A DNA stretch of 64,000 nucleotides from an uncultured Clostridia bacterium. Its GTDB lineage: Bacteria; Bacillota; Clostridia; Oscillospirales; Feifaniaceae. Both the position numbers and the translations under genes were made by a program. The DNA is taken from contig CALWCA010000004.1 in the NCBI GenBank assembly GCA_944376235.1, positions 62,001-126,000 of the forward strand. The letters run 5' to 3'. The notes beneath the pieces were generated by a model, which did not search any database, had not been told where the DNA came from, and saw only the letters and a list, made by a program, of their open reading frames with translations. Shown one piece after another: positions 1 to 8,161 of the stretch (its first letter is position 1; each line of letters starts with the position of its first letter).

Positions 1-1
1 G

Positions 2-463
2 GCCGACATGGAGAAAATCATGGGCGCCATCAACGCCATCCGTGCCCGCCGCTCCGAGATGAATGTGCCGCCGTCGCGCCGCGCCGCGCTCTTCATCGAG
101 ACAAAGGAGCACGACCTCTTTGCCGCAGGCATCCCCTTCTTCCAGAGGCTGGCCGGCATTTCGGAGGTCTCCTTTGAGCAGCCGCCGGCAGACGTCGTCA
201 CCATCGTGACAGACGGAGCGCGCCTCTTCATCCCCCTGGGGGACCTGGTCGACTTTGGGGCCGAGCTTGCCAGGCTGCAAAACGAGAAGAAGAAGCTGCA
301 CAAGGAGATTGAGCGGGCAGGTTCCAAGTTAAACAACCCCGGCTTTTTGGCCAAGGCGCCGGCCGAGGTGGTGGAAGAGGAGAAGACCAAGCTCGGGAAG
401 TTTACCGCCATGCTCGAAAAGGTGGACGAGAGCATCGCAAAGCTCTCGGACAAGCAGAAATAA
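2..463 (+). CDS. valS: Valyl-tRNA synthetase, C-terminal fragment
   Basis: The frame is open from the window edge to a TAA at 461-463, so the 5' part of the gene lies outside. The visible 153 residues match the end of class Ia ValRS: the end of the anticodon-binding region, then a roughly 60-residue Lys/Glu-rich coiled coil (around LARLQNEKKKLHKEIE) that contacts tRNA-Val. ValRS charges tRNA-Val in the cytoplasm. The valS-folC neighbourhood is common in Firmicutes. No T-box can be judged because the upstream region is missing. Confidence 0.9.
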   Translation, partial: ADMEKIMGAINAIRARRSEMNVPPSRRAALFIETKEHDLFAAGIPFFQRLAGISEVSFEQPPADVVTIVTDGARLFIPLGDLVDFGAELARLQNEKKKLHKEIERAGSKLNNPGFLAKAPAEVVEEEKTKLGKFTAMLEKVDESIAKLSDKQK

Positions 464-481
464 AAAAACAACAGGCAAACC

Positions 482-545
482 GGGCCCGCCCTTCGCGCCG
501 GCGCGAAGGGCGGGCCCGCCCGGCGGCGCGTATGCGCCGCCGGGC
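482..545. repeat. Two back-to-back perfect hairpins after valS
   Basis: Hairpin 1 has 18-bp perfect arms at 482-499 and 500-517 with no spacer. Hairpin 2 has 12-bp perfect arms at 518-529 and 534-545 around GTAT. They abut each other between valS and folC. There is no T-run directly after either one, so they are not textbook intrinsic terminators, although they could still stop transcription or protect the 3' end of the mRNA. The same paired architecture recurs elsewhere in the window. Confidence 0.85.
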
Positions 546-589
546 CTTTGCTCAAGTCAGGTATTTTGACACAAAAGGGGGAGGCGCCC

Positions 590-1870
590 ATGACCAGAGA
601 CGAGGCGATCAATCTCATTCACAGCGCCTGGCGTCCGGGGGAAAAGTCCGGGCACCGGCGCATTTTGTATCTGCTGGGGCTTTTGGGCAATCCGCACAAG
701 TCGCTGCGCTTTGTCCACATCGCAGGCACCAATGGCAAGGGCTCCACCGCAGCCATGCTCGACAGTATCCTGCGCGAGGCGGGCTACCGCACGGGGCGCT
801 TTGTCTCCCCGTATCTCGAGCGCTTTGAGGAGCGCATCACGGTGGACGGCGTCCAGATCGAAGAGCGCGAGCTTGTGGCCTGCCTGGAGCAGGTGCAGGA
901 GGCCTCTGCGCAAATGCAGAAGGACGGCCTGACCCCGCCCACCGAGTTTGAGACCGTGTTTGCCATCGCGCTGCTGCACTATGTCAGGCAGGGCTGCGAA
1001 ATCGTGGTGCTCGAGGCGGGGCTGGGCGGCGCGCGTGACATCACCAACGTCATCGACACGCCGGAGGCCGCGGTGCTGACCTCCATTTCGATCGACCACA
1101 CCCGTCAGCTCGGCGAGACGCTGGGCGACATCGCGCGCGACAAGGCCGGTATCATCAAGCCGGGCGGCCGCGTGGTGATTTACCCCGTGCAGGAGCCGGA
1201 GGTGGCCACCATCCTCATGGGGCGCGCCCTTGAGCAGGGCGCCCAGGCGGTGGTTCCCGTCATGACCGAGCTCGAAGTGACCTACTGCAGCCTCGACGGC
1301 AACGCCTTTACTTACCGGGGGGAGGCCTACGAGCTGCCTCTGCCGGGTATGCACCAGGCCACCAACGCCGTGACCGTGCTCGAGACGGTGGAGGTGCTGC
1401 GCGGCCGTGGGTTTGTGCTGCCCTATGAGGCGGTGGCGCGCGGCCTGGACAACACGCGCTTTGCCGGCCGCTTCGAGCTGGTGGGCGAGAACCCTCTGCG
1501 CATGGTGGACGGCGGGCATAACGCCGACGGCATGCAGACCCTGCAGCGCGCCGTGGAGCTGCTGCTGCGCCCCGAAATCGAGCGCCTGATCGTCATTTTT
1601 GGAATGATGGAGGATAAGAAGTGGGAGCCCTGCCTGGCCACGGCGGCCGACATGGCAGACATTCTCATCCTGACAAAAACGCCCGACCCGCGTTCGCTCG
1701 ACCCCGCTCTGGCTGCCTCTTTGAGCACCTGCGCTGACACCAGGGTGGAGCCGCAGGGCAAAAAGGCGCTGGCGCTGGCGCGCAGCCTGGCAACCCCGTG
1801 CGACGGGATTTTGGTGTGCGGCTCCATTTACCTGGCAGGCGAGCTGCGGGCGGAGCTGGCGCGGGAATAG
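590..1870 (+). CDS. folC: Bifunctional folylpolyglutamate synthase / dihydrofolate synthase
   Basis: Adds glutamate to dihydropteroate and to folates, using ATP, in the cytoplasm. The 426-residue product has the Mur-ligase-type P-loop GTNGKGST at residues 46-53, the FolC signature SPYLERFEERI near residue 73, and a C-terminal Mur-ligase domain with DGGHNADGM. The ATG at 590 is preferred over an upstream in-frame TTG at 548: it has a GGGGGAGG Shine-Dalgarno at about 575-583, and the TTG would begin inside the hairpin-flanked intergenic region. Length and motifs are normal for the family. Confidence 0.93.
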   Translation: MTRDEAINLIHSAWRPGEKSGHRRILYLLGLLGNPHKSLRFVHIAGTNGKGSTAAMLDSILREAGYRTGRFVSPYLERFEERITVDGVQIEERELVACLEQVQEASAQMQKDGLTPPTEFETVFAIALLHYVRQGCEIVVLEAGLGGARDITNVIDTPEAAVLTSISIDHTRQLGETLGDIARDKAGIIKPGGRVVIYPVQEPEVATILMGRALEQGAQAVVPVMTELEVTYCSLDGNAFTYRGEAYELPLPGMHQATNAVTVLETVEVLRGRGFVLPYEAVARGLDNTRFAGRFELVGENPLRMVDGGHNADGMQTLQRAVELLLRPEIERLIVIFGMMEDKKWEPCLATAADMADILILTKTPDPRSLDPALAASLSTCADTRVEPQGKKALALARSLATPCDGILVCGSIYLAGELRAELARE

Positions 1871-2057
1871 CCCCCTTGCGCAAGACGGCCCGCACGGACA
1901 GAAAATACCACTTTTTGGAATATCATCGCACAATCCGGCTCAAATCGACCGGCAGACAGCGGTATGGTGGGACAAGCACCGTATCGCTGTTTTTTTGTGC
2001 GCTTTTTTGCACTCTCAGGGCGGCGCAGAAAGAGGCCCTGGGCGCGATGCGGGAGAG

Positions 2058-2104
2058 GGGGCGCTTTGTGCGCACCCGAGCAAGGGGGGCGGACAAAGCG
2101 CCCC
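2058..2104 (+). promoter_or_regulatory. Long inverted repeat next to the spoIIAA ribosome-binding site
   Basis: Arms of 11 bp (GGGGCGCTTTG at 2058-2068 and its exact complement at 2094-2104) enclose a 25-nt loop. The 3' arm ends directly against the AAAAGGAGTG Shine-Dalgarno of spoIIAA (2105-2114). In the mRNA this would form a stem abutting the ribosome-binding site of the sigma-F operon. Function is inferred only. The gap 1871-2119 holds no gene, and no convincing sigma-H promoter was found there; a weak GGAATAT candidate lies at about 1916. Confidence 0.45.
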
Positions 2105-2119
2105 AAAAGGAGTGACGAC

Positions 2120-2443
2120 ATGAATTTGAAGCTGATGGAGGACAAGGGCACGCTGGTGGCGGCTGTCACGGGGGAGATCGACCACCACAACGCCCTGCTG
2201 CTGCGCGAGAAGGTCGACCGTCAGATTGCGGCCATGCGGCCGGCGGAGCTGTGCATCGACCTGTCGGGTGTGGAGTTTATGGACAGCTCGGGGCTGGGCT
2301 TTATCATGGGCCGCTACCGCAGCATGGCGGGACTTGGCGGCAAGGTCTCCGTAAAGGGGGCCAAGGGACGCGTGGAGGCCGTGCTGCAGATGGCGGGGGC
2401 CTACCGCTATGTTGAAAAAATCGAAGGGGGGAATCCGGTGTGA
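2120..2443 (+). CDS. spoIIAA: Anti-sigma F factor antagonist SpoIIAA
   Basis: A 107-residue STAS-domain protein. It binds the anti-sigma factor SpoIIAB and frees sigma F in the forespore after the SpoIIE phosphatase activates it. The signature LSGVEFMDSSGLG (residues 48-60) carries the serine that SpoIIAB phosphorylates (Ser56/57). The ATG follows an AAAAGGAGTG Shine-Dalgarno at 2105-2114; an upstream open frame reaching back to 1964 has no such site. It is the first gene of a three-gene operon and overlaps spoIIAB by four bases, so the two are translationally coupled. Confidence 0.95.
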   Translation: MNLKLMEDKGTLVAAVTGEIDHHNALLLREKVDRQIAAMRPAELCIDLSGVEFMDSSGLGFIMGRYRSMAGLGGKVSVKGAKGRVEAVLQMAGAYRYVEKIEGGNPV

Positions 2444-2868
2444 CAGTCATCAATCAGGTCAAGCTGGTCTTGCCGGCCAAGTCTATCAATGAGAGCTATG
2501 CCCGTATTGCGGCGGCGGCGCTGGCCGCGCAGTTTGACCCCACGGTCGAGCAGCTCGCCGACGTGAAGACCGCCGTCAGCGAGGCTGTGACCAACGTCAT
2601 CGTCCATGCCTACCGCGACAGAAAGGACGGGAAAATTTACATCACCATGAAGCTGACCCAAGATGGCAGAATTGTCATCGCCGTGCGCGATACCGGCTGC
2701 GGCATTGCCGACGTCTCTCAGGCGCGGCAGCCCTGCTTTACCACGGCGCCCGGCGAGGAGCGCAGCGGCATGGGCTTTTCCATTATGGAGACCTTCATGG
2801 ATACGCTGCGCGTCAGCTCGAGGCCGGGGCGCGGCACCACCGTGACCATGAGCAAGAGGCTGCGGTGA
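2440..2868 (+). CDS. spoIIAB: Anti-sigma F factor SpoIIAB (serine kinase)
   Basis: A 142-residue GHKL-type kinase that holds sigma F inactive and phosphorylates SpoIIAA. The N-box EAVTNVIVHAY is at residues 48-58, the G1 box VRDTGCGI near 83-90 and the G2 region ERSGMGFSIM near 110-119. Translation starts at a GTG that overlaps the spoIIAA stop, and the stop overlaps the sigF start. Length and motifs fit the family closely. Confidence 0.95.
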   Translation: MTVINQVKLVLPAKSINESYARIAAAALAAQFDPTVEQLADVKTAVSEAVTNVIVHAYRDRKDGKIYITMKLTQDGRIVIAVRDTGCGIADVSQARQPCFTTAPGEERSGMGFSIMETFMDTLRVSSRPGRGTTVTMSKRLR

Positions 2869-3581
2869 TGGAGGAGGAGAGGTGCCGGCGCACGGAGCTG
2901 CTCAGGGCGGCCAAGGCCGGAGACAAGGCGGCGTTTGACACTTTTTTTGAGGAAAACAAGGGGCTTGTGCGCATGGTGGTCTCCCGCTTTTCGGGGCGCG
3001 GCGCGGAATATGACGACCTCTTTCAGGTGGCCTGCATGGCCTTTGTCAAGGCGGTGGCGGGCTTCGAGCTGTCGGCCGGAGTGCAGTTTTCCACCTATGC
3101 CGTGCCCGTGATGCTGGGGGAGGTGCGGCGGTACTTCCGGGACAACGGGGCGCTGCGCGTCAGCCGCAGCATCAGGGAGCAGGCCCACAGGCTTGCGGCG
3201 CTGCGCGAGAGCCTCTCCTTTTCGCTGGGCAGGGAGCCCAGCGTGAGGGAGCTGGCCGAGGCTTCGGGGATGGAGCCTGAGAGCGTGGCCATGGCGCTGG
3301 ATTCGCTGGCTCCCGTGCTGTCGCTTTCCTGCGCCGGCGAGGAGGGGGCAAGCCCGCTCTTTGAGCTGCTGGGCGACGACCCCACGCAGAGCATGCTGGA
3401 CAAGGCGGCGGTGGGGGCTGCACTCGACAGGCTGCCGGAGCGGCAGAAAAAGCTGGTTTTGCTGCGGTATTACCGCAGCAAAACCCAACAGGAGACAGCA
3501 AGAGAGCTCGGCATTTCGCAGGTGCAGGTGTCGCGCCTGGAAAAAAAGGCGCTGGCCGCCCTGCGGGAGTTGCTGGCATAA
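2868..3581 (+). CDS. sigF: RNA polymerase sigma-F factor (SpoIIAC)
   Basis: The first forespore-specific sigma factor, 237 residues. Region 2 is visible in EYDDLFQVACMAFVKAV and QFSTYAVPVMLGEVRRYFRD; region 4 carries the helix-turn-helix around QQETARELGISQVQVS. The ATG at 2868 shares its A with the spoIIAB stop; a GTG three bases earlier is an alternative. Together the spoIIA genes show that the organism makes endospores. spoIIA is flanked here by folC and pcrA; no dacF or spoVA genes adjoin it. Confidence 0.94.
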   Translation: MEEERCRRTELLRAAKAGDKAAFDTFFEENKGLVRMVVSRFSGRGAEYDDLFQVACMAFVKAVAGFELSAGVQFSTYAVPVMLGEVRRYFRDNGALRVSRSIREQAHRLAALRESLSFSLGREPSVRELAEASGMEPESVAMALDSLAPVLSLSCAGEEGASPLFELLGDDPTQSMLDKAAVGAALDRLPERQKKLVLLRYYRSKTQQETARELGISQVQVSRLEKKALAALRELLA

Positions 3582-3585
3582 CAAG

Positions 3586-3680
3586 CTGGCTGCAGGTTTG
3601 CCTTTGGCAAACCTGCAGCCAGGGGGGCCCGCCAGGGGAGGCCGGGGCAGATTGCCCTCGGCTTTCCCCTGGCGGGCCCC
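3586..3680. repeat. Tandem pair of long perfect hairpins after sigF
   Basis: Hairpin 1 has 17-bp perfect arms at 3586-3602 and 3606-3622 around TTT. Hairpin 2 has 16-bp perfect arms at 3624-3639 and 3665-3680 with a 25-nt loop. The pair starts four bases after the sigF stop and probably ends the sporulation transcript. No T-tract follows either stem. The rest of the 3582-3865 gap holds the pcrA promoter. Confidence 0.85.
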
Positions 3681-3799
3681 TGCTGCGTGCCGGCCTTTGG
3701 GGCCAGCATACAGCGCTCACACTTGGCAGCAGTTTGCCCGCTTCGCGCAGGGCGCACTGCAAAAGGAGGGGCAAAGGAAGGGCGGGGGTGTTGTTTTGA

Positions 3800-3828
3800 T
3801 TGCTTTTTGCCCTAAAACAAGATATAAT
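3800..3828 (+). promoter_or_regulatory. Sigma-A promoter for pcrA
   Basis: TTGCTT at 3800-3805, a 17-bp spacer, and a consensus TATAAT at 3823-3828. It lies about 35 bp upstream of the pcrA start and downstream of the sigF hairpins, so pcrA starts its own transcript. Confidence 0.75.
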
Positions 3829-3865
3829 AACAAGGTTAGAAAAGACAGGGAAGGGAGGAGCCGGC

Positions 3866-6295
3866 ATGGAACATCTGGCGCAGCGATACCTGGCGGCGCG
3901 GCGGGCCGTTTTGGAGGCGCCCTTTGCCGCCATGAACCCCTCGCAGAGGGCGGCGGTGCTGGCCCCGCCCGTGCCCATGCTGATTTTGGCGGGAGCAGGC
4001 AGTGGCAAGACCACGGTGCTGGTCAACCGCATTGCCTACCTGCTTCGCTTCGGCCCCATTTACCAGGACGAGAGCATTCCCGAAGGCTTAAGCGAGCTGA
4101 CGGTGGACATTCTGGAGGAATACGCCAAGGAGCCGGAGCCCGGGATGGAGAGCGAGATTTTGCGCCTTGTGGGGGCAAAGCCGGTCAGGCCGTGGAGCGT
4201 GCTGGCCGTCACCTTCACCAACAAGGCGGCGCGCGAGCTCAAGGAGCGGCTGAGCGTGCAGGTGGGGCCGGGCGGCGACCAGGTGGTGGCCGGCACCTTT
4301 CACTCGCTGTGCGCGCGCATTTTGCGAAAAGATGCCGACTGTCTGGGCTACCCGAAAGACTTTACCATTTACGATACCGACGATTCCCGCCGCCTCATGA
4401 AGGAGTGCATCCGCGAGGCGGGGCTTGACGACAAGAAATTCCCCCCTCCCAAGATGCTGGGCATCATCGGCAGGGCCAAGGACGCGCTGCAGGGGCCTGA
4501 GGAGTTTGCCGCCCAGTACAAAGACGATTTCGGCATGCGCCACGCCATAAAGCTCTATGCCGCCTACCAGGCGCGCCTGGCGGCGGCCGGCGCCATGGAT
4601 TTTGACGACCTCATTTTCCTGACCGTGCGGCTGCTGCGGCAGGAGCCCGAGCTGCGCGAGTACTATGCAAGGCGCTTTGCCTTTGTCATGGTCGACGAGT
4701 ATCAGGACACCAACCATGCGCAGTTTGTGCTCACCGAGCTGCTGTCGTCGGGCGGCGTGCTCATGGTGGTGGGCGACGACGACCAGTCCATCTACAAATT
4801 CCGGGGCGCCACCATCGAGAATATCCTGAGCTTTGAGCGCCGCCACCGCGACGCGGCGGTGGTGCGCCTGGAGCAGAACTACCGCTCCACCGGCACCATT
4901 TTGGACTGTGCCAACGGGACCATTGCCAACAACCTGGGCCGCAAGGGCAAGCGGCTGTGGACGCAAAACGAGCGCGGCGAGCCGGCGCGCCTGTATGTGG
5001 CGCAGGACTCTTATGACGAGGCCCGCTTCATCGCCGAGACCGTGCTCGACACCTGTGCAAGGGAGGCGCGCGACTACGGTGACTTTGCCGTGCTCTACCG
5101 CACCAATGCGCAGTCGGCCGCCATTGAGGAGGCGCTGCTCAAGTCTGGCGTGCCCTACCGCATTTACGGGGGCATGAAGTTTTACGAGCGCAAGGAAGTC
5201 AAGGACGTGGTGTCGTATCTGACGGTGCTGGTCAATCCGCGCGACGATTTGCGGCTGCGCCGCATCCTCAACGAGCCAAAGCGCGGCATCGGGGACACCA
5301 CGGTGGCGCTCATGGAGCAGCTGGCCGCAGCGTCGGGCCTGTCGCTGCTCGAGCTCATCGGGCGCTGCGGCGAGTTTCCCGAGCTGTCGCGCCAAAAAGA
5401 GCGGCTGACCGCCTTTTACGAGCTCATCGAGGAGCTGCGGGAGCTGTCGGAGCACCTGACGCCCTCGCTGCTGCTCGAGCAGGTGGTGGAGCGCACGGGC
5501 TATCTTGCCATGCTGCGCCAGCTTGACGCTGCCGACGGCCGCGAGCGCACCGCCAACATCGACACGCTGGCCGACAACATCCGAAATTACGAGCAGGGGG
5601 TCGACGCCCCCACGCTGGCCGGCTTCCTGGAGGGGGCGGCGCTTGCCACGGACCTCGACAACTACGAGGAGGGCGCCGGCAGCGTGTCGCTCATGACCAT
5701 GCACTCGGCCAAGGGGCTTGAGTTTCCCATCGTGTTTTTGACCGGCATGGAGGAGGAGCTGTTCCCCTCCCAGCACGCGGCTTTGGATCCGGTGGAGCTC
5801 GAGGAGGAACGCCGGCTGTGCTATGTGGCCATCACACGGGCCAAGCAGAGGCTCTATCTCACGGCGGCCCGCCTGCGGCGCACCTACAATATGACGCGCC
5901 ACACCACGCTCTCGCGCTTTCTGGGGGAGATTCCCAAGGAGCTGGTACAGGACGTCACCCCCGCGCCCGCGCCCCTCGGGCGGGGGGCCGGAGCCGCGCA
6001 GGGCGCAGCGCCGGGAGGGCGCACGGCGCCCCACGGGGGTGACCGCTTCAAAAGGCGCGCCGCAGCCGGTATGCAGTCGGCCTTTCTCGGCGGAGGCAGC
6101 GCGCCGGCCGGCGGCACGGACGGGGTGCGCTATGCCGCCGGGGAGAGTGTGGTACACAAGAAATTCGGCCGAGGCGTCGTCCGGGAGGTAAAGGATTCGG
6201 GCGGCGACCAGCTGCTGACCATAGAATTTGAAACGGTGGGCACCAAGCTGCTCATGGCGCGCTTTGCCGCCGCCATGCTCAAAAAGGAGGAGTAG
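3866..6295 (+). CDS. pcrA: ATP-dependent DNA helicase PcrA/UvrD
   Basis: A superfamily 1A 3'-to-5' helicase for repair and removal of recombination intermediates. Walker A GAGSGKTT is near residue 42, the Walker B VDEYQDTN near 275, GDDDQSIYKFRGA follows, and the C-terminal VVHKKFGRGVV segment is the Tudor-like domain of PcrA. The 809-residue length exceeds typical PcrA (about 740), mainly because of a roughly 45-residue acidic insertion (about residues 62-110) between motif I and the VTFTNKAA motif. The ATG at 3866 follows GGGAGGAG; an upstream TTG at 3800 lies inside the promoter. Confidence 0.95.
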   Translation: MEHLAQRYLAARRAVLEAPFAAMNPSQRAAVLAPPVPMLILAGAGSGKTTVLVNRIAYLLRFGPIYQDESIPEGLSELTVDILEEYAKEPEPGMESEILRLVGAKPVRPWSVLAVTFTNKAARELKERLSVQVGPGGDQVVAGTFHSLCARILRKDADCLGYPKDFTIYDTDDSRRLMKECIREAGLDDKKFPPPKMLGIIGRAKDALQGPEEFAAQYKDDFGMRHAIKLYAAYQARLAAAGAMDFDDLIFLTVRLLRQEPELREYYARRFAFVMVDEYQDTNHAQFVLTELLSSGGVLMVVGDDDQSIYKFRGATIENILSFERRHRDAAVVRLEQNYRSTGTILDCANGTIANNLGRKGKRLWTQNERGEPARLYVAQDSYDEARFIAETVLDTCAREARDYGDFAVLYRTNAQSAAIEEALLKSGVPYRIYGGMKFYERKEVKDVVSYLTVLVNPRDDLRLRRILNEPKRGIGDTTVALMEQLAAASGLSLLELIGRCGEFPELSRQKERLTAFYELIEELRELSEHLTPSLLLEQVVERTGYLAMLRQLDAADGRERTANIDTLADNIRNYEQGVDAPTLAGFLEGAALATDLDNYEEGAGSVSLMTMHSAKGLEFPIVFLTGMEEELFPSQHAALDPVELEEERRLCYVAITRAKQRLYLTAARLRRTYNMTRHTTLSRFLGEIPKELVQDVTPAPAPLGRGAGAAQGAAPGGRTAPHGGDRFKRRAAAGMQSAFLGGGSAPAGGTDGVRYAAGESVVHKKFGRGVVREVKDSGGDQLLTIEFETVGTKLLMARFAAAMLKKEE

Positions 6296-6301
6296 GCCGC
6301 C

Positions 6302-7168
6302 ATGTTTTTGTCCGACAACTGGGAGCAGTACCGCATTCTCGACACCTCCGGCGGCGAGAAGCTGGAGGACTGGAACGGCTACATACTGATCCGTCCCGAC
6401 CCCCAGATTATCTGGGACACCCCCAGGAGGCATCCCCTGTGGCGGCGTGCCGAGGGGCACTACCGCCGCTCCGCCACCGGGGGCGGGCACTGGGACAACA
6501 GGGGCATGCCCGAAAGCTGGCTGCTGCGCTATGGGGATTTGACCTTTCAAATCAAGCCCATGGGCTTTAAGCACACGGGGGTTTTCCCCGAGCAGGCCTA
6601 CAACTGGGACGCCTGCCGCCGCGCCATCGGGAAGGCCGGCCGCCCCGTTTCGGTGCTCAACCTGTTTGCCTATACGGGGGCGGCCACGCTGGCCTGCGCC
6701 AAGGCGGGGGCAAGCGTGTGCCATGTTGACGCAGCAAAGGGCATGGTGGCCTGGGCGAAGGAGAATGCGGCGCTGTCCGGCCTGTCGCAGGCGCCCGTGC
6801 GCTACATTGTGGACGACTGCAAGAAATTCGTGGAGCGCGAGATTCGGCGCGGCCGCCGGTATGACGCCGTGATTTTGGACCCGCCCTCCTACGGCCGGGG
6901 GCCTTCGGGAGAGGTGTGGAAGCTCGAGCAGTCCATTTTCCCTTTTTTGGAGCTGCTGGTGCAGGTGCTCAGCGACAGCCCGATTTTCGTGCTGCTCAAT
7001 TCCTACACCACGGGGCTTTCGGCCTCGGTCATGGCCTGCCTGCTGGGCAAGACCGTCATGCCGCGCTTTGGCGGCAGGGTGTTTGCCGACGAGCTGGGCC
7101 TGCCGGTGGAGGATTCGCTGCCGCTTCCCTGCGGCAGCAGCGCCTGGTGGGTGCCGGACGCCCTGTAA
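6302..7168 (+). CDS. Class I SAM-dependent methyltransferase (RlmI/RsmD-like, probable rRNA)
   Basis: A 288-residue Rossmann-fold methyltransferase. The SAM-binding loop is LFAYTGAATLACAKAGA (about residues 120-136), the acidic residue after strand 2 is in VDAAKGM, and motif IV is LDPPSYGRG, where an NPP(Y/F)-like element is expected for base N/C methylation. It resembles the catalytic half of COG1092-type 23S rRNA methyltransferases but lacks an N-terminal PUA domain. It starts six bases after pcrA, so it is probably co-transcribed. The target base cannot be told from sequence. Confidence 0.8.
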   Translation: MFLSDNWEQYRILDTSGGEKLEDWNGYILIRPDPQIIWDTPRRHPLWRRAEGHYRRSATGGGHWDNRGMPESWLLRYGDLTFQIKPMGFKHTGVFPEQAYNWDACRRAIGKAGRPVSVLNLFAYTGAATLACAKAGASVCHVDAAKGMVAWAKENAALSGLSQAPVRYIVDDCKKFVEREIRRGRRYDAVILDPPSYGRGPSGEVWKLEQSIFPFLELLVQVLSDSPIFVLLNSYTTGLSASVMACLLGKTVMPRFGGRVFADELGLPVEDSLPLPCGSSAWWVPDAL

Positions 7169-7303
7169 AAAGAAAAAGACGGGCAAAAACGCCGTGCCCT
7201 TTTGTCAAGAGGGCTTTGGACGCCCGGCAGTCCCCCCTTTTTTCCGCCGGGTGCAACGGGGGACTCAGGCGGCATGTGCCAAAATGAGGAGTGAGCGCAA
7301 ACC

Positions 7304-8161
7304 ATGAACAAAACAGAGGATATGATTCAGACCATAGAGCTTGGCTTCTCCTATCCCGGAGAGGGCGGCGCCCCGGTGCTGCAGGGCGTGAGCCTGACGG
7401 TGGAGCGGGGGAGCTTTGTGGCCGTTTTGGGCCACAACGGCAGCGGCAAGTCCACGCTGGCCAAGCAGATGAACGCCGTGCTGCTTCCCACCGAGGGAAA
7501 GGTGCTCGTGGAGGGCATCGACACGAGGGAGGAGGCGCGTGTGTTCGAGGTGCGGCAGAAGGTGGGCCTTGCCTTTCAGAACCCCGACAACCAGATTGTG
7601 GCGACCATTGTGGAGGAGGATGTGGCCTTTGCGCCCGAGAACCTCAACATCCCGCAGGAGGAGACGGCGCGGCGCGTGGAGTATGCGCTGCGCGCCGTGG
7701 ACATGTGGGAGTACCGCACCCACTCGGCGCACCAGCTGTCGGGCGGGCAGAAGCAGCGCGTGGCCATTGCCGGCATCATCGCCATGATGCCCCACTGCAT
7801 CGTGCTCGACGAGCCCACCGCCATGCTCGACCCCGTGGGGCGCGAGGAGGTGCTCTCGACCGTCCGGCGGCTCAATCGGGAAAACGGCATCACCATTGTC
7901 ATGATTACGCACTACATGAAGGAGGCCGCCATGGCCGACCGCGTGGTGGTGATGGACAAGGGGAAGGTTGTGCTTGACGGCACGCCGCGCGAGGTCTTTT
8001 CCGAGGTTGACTACCTCGAGAGCCTGGGCCTCGAGGCGCCGCAGGCCACTACGCTCATTCACCGGCTGCGCGGCGACTGCCCCTCCCTCCCGGCCGACGT
8101 GCTCGACGAGGAGGAGGCGGCGCAGGCAATCCTGCATCTGTTTGAGGGGGTGGCCGGATGA
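7304..8161 (+). CDS. ecfA1: Energy-coupling factor transporter ATP-binding protein EcfA1
   Basis: One of the two ABC ATPases that power group II ECF vitamin/metal importers. Walker A GHNGSGKST is near residue 46, the Q-loop follows AFQNPDNQ, the signature is LSGGQKQR, and the Walker B region is IVLDEPTAMLDP, where the Met before LDP is typical of EcfA1. It is 285 residues and overlaps ecfA2 by four bases (ATGA). No substrate-specific EcfS gene adjoins, so this is the shared module serving S-components encoded elsewhere. Confidence 0.93.
   Translation: MNKTEDMIQTIELGFSYPGEGGAPVLQGVSLTVERGSFVAVLGHNGSGKSTLAKQMNAVLLPTEGKVLVEGIDTREEARVFEVRQKVGLAFQNPDNQIVATIVEEDVAFAPENLNIPQEETARRVEYALRAVDMWEYRTHSAHQLSGGQKQRVAIAGIIAMMPHCIVLDEPTAMLDPVGREEVLSTVRRLNRENGITIVMITHYMKEAAMADRVVVMDKGKVVLDGTPREVFSEVDYLESLGLEAPQATTLIHRLRGDCPSLPADVLDEEEAAQAILHLFEGVAG

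Noticed and set aside
548-589. Upstream TTG start for folC
   Set aside because: No ribosome-binding site, and it would start within the intergenic hairpin region; the ATG at 590 has a strong one.
1896-1926. Sigma-H promoter for the spoIIA operon
   Set aside because: A GGAATAT element is present, but the -35 match and spacing are poor.
4088-7186. A 1032-codon open frame on the minus strand opposite pcrA
   Set aside because: Antisense shadow of a high-GC coding strand: no ribosome-binding site, low-complexity His/Arg/Gly-rich product and no family. Many similar long antisense frames occur across the window.
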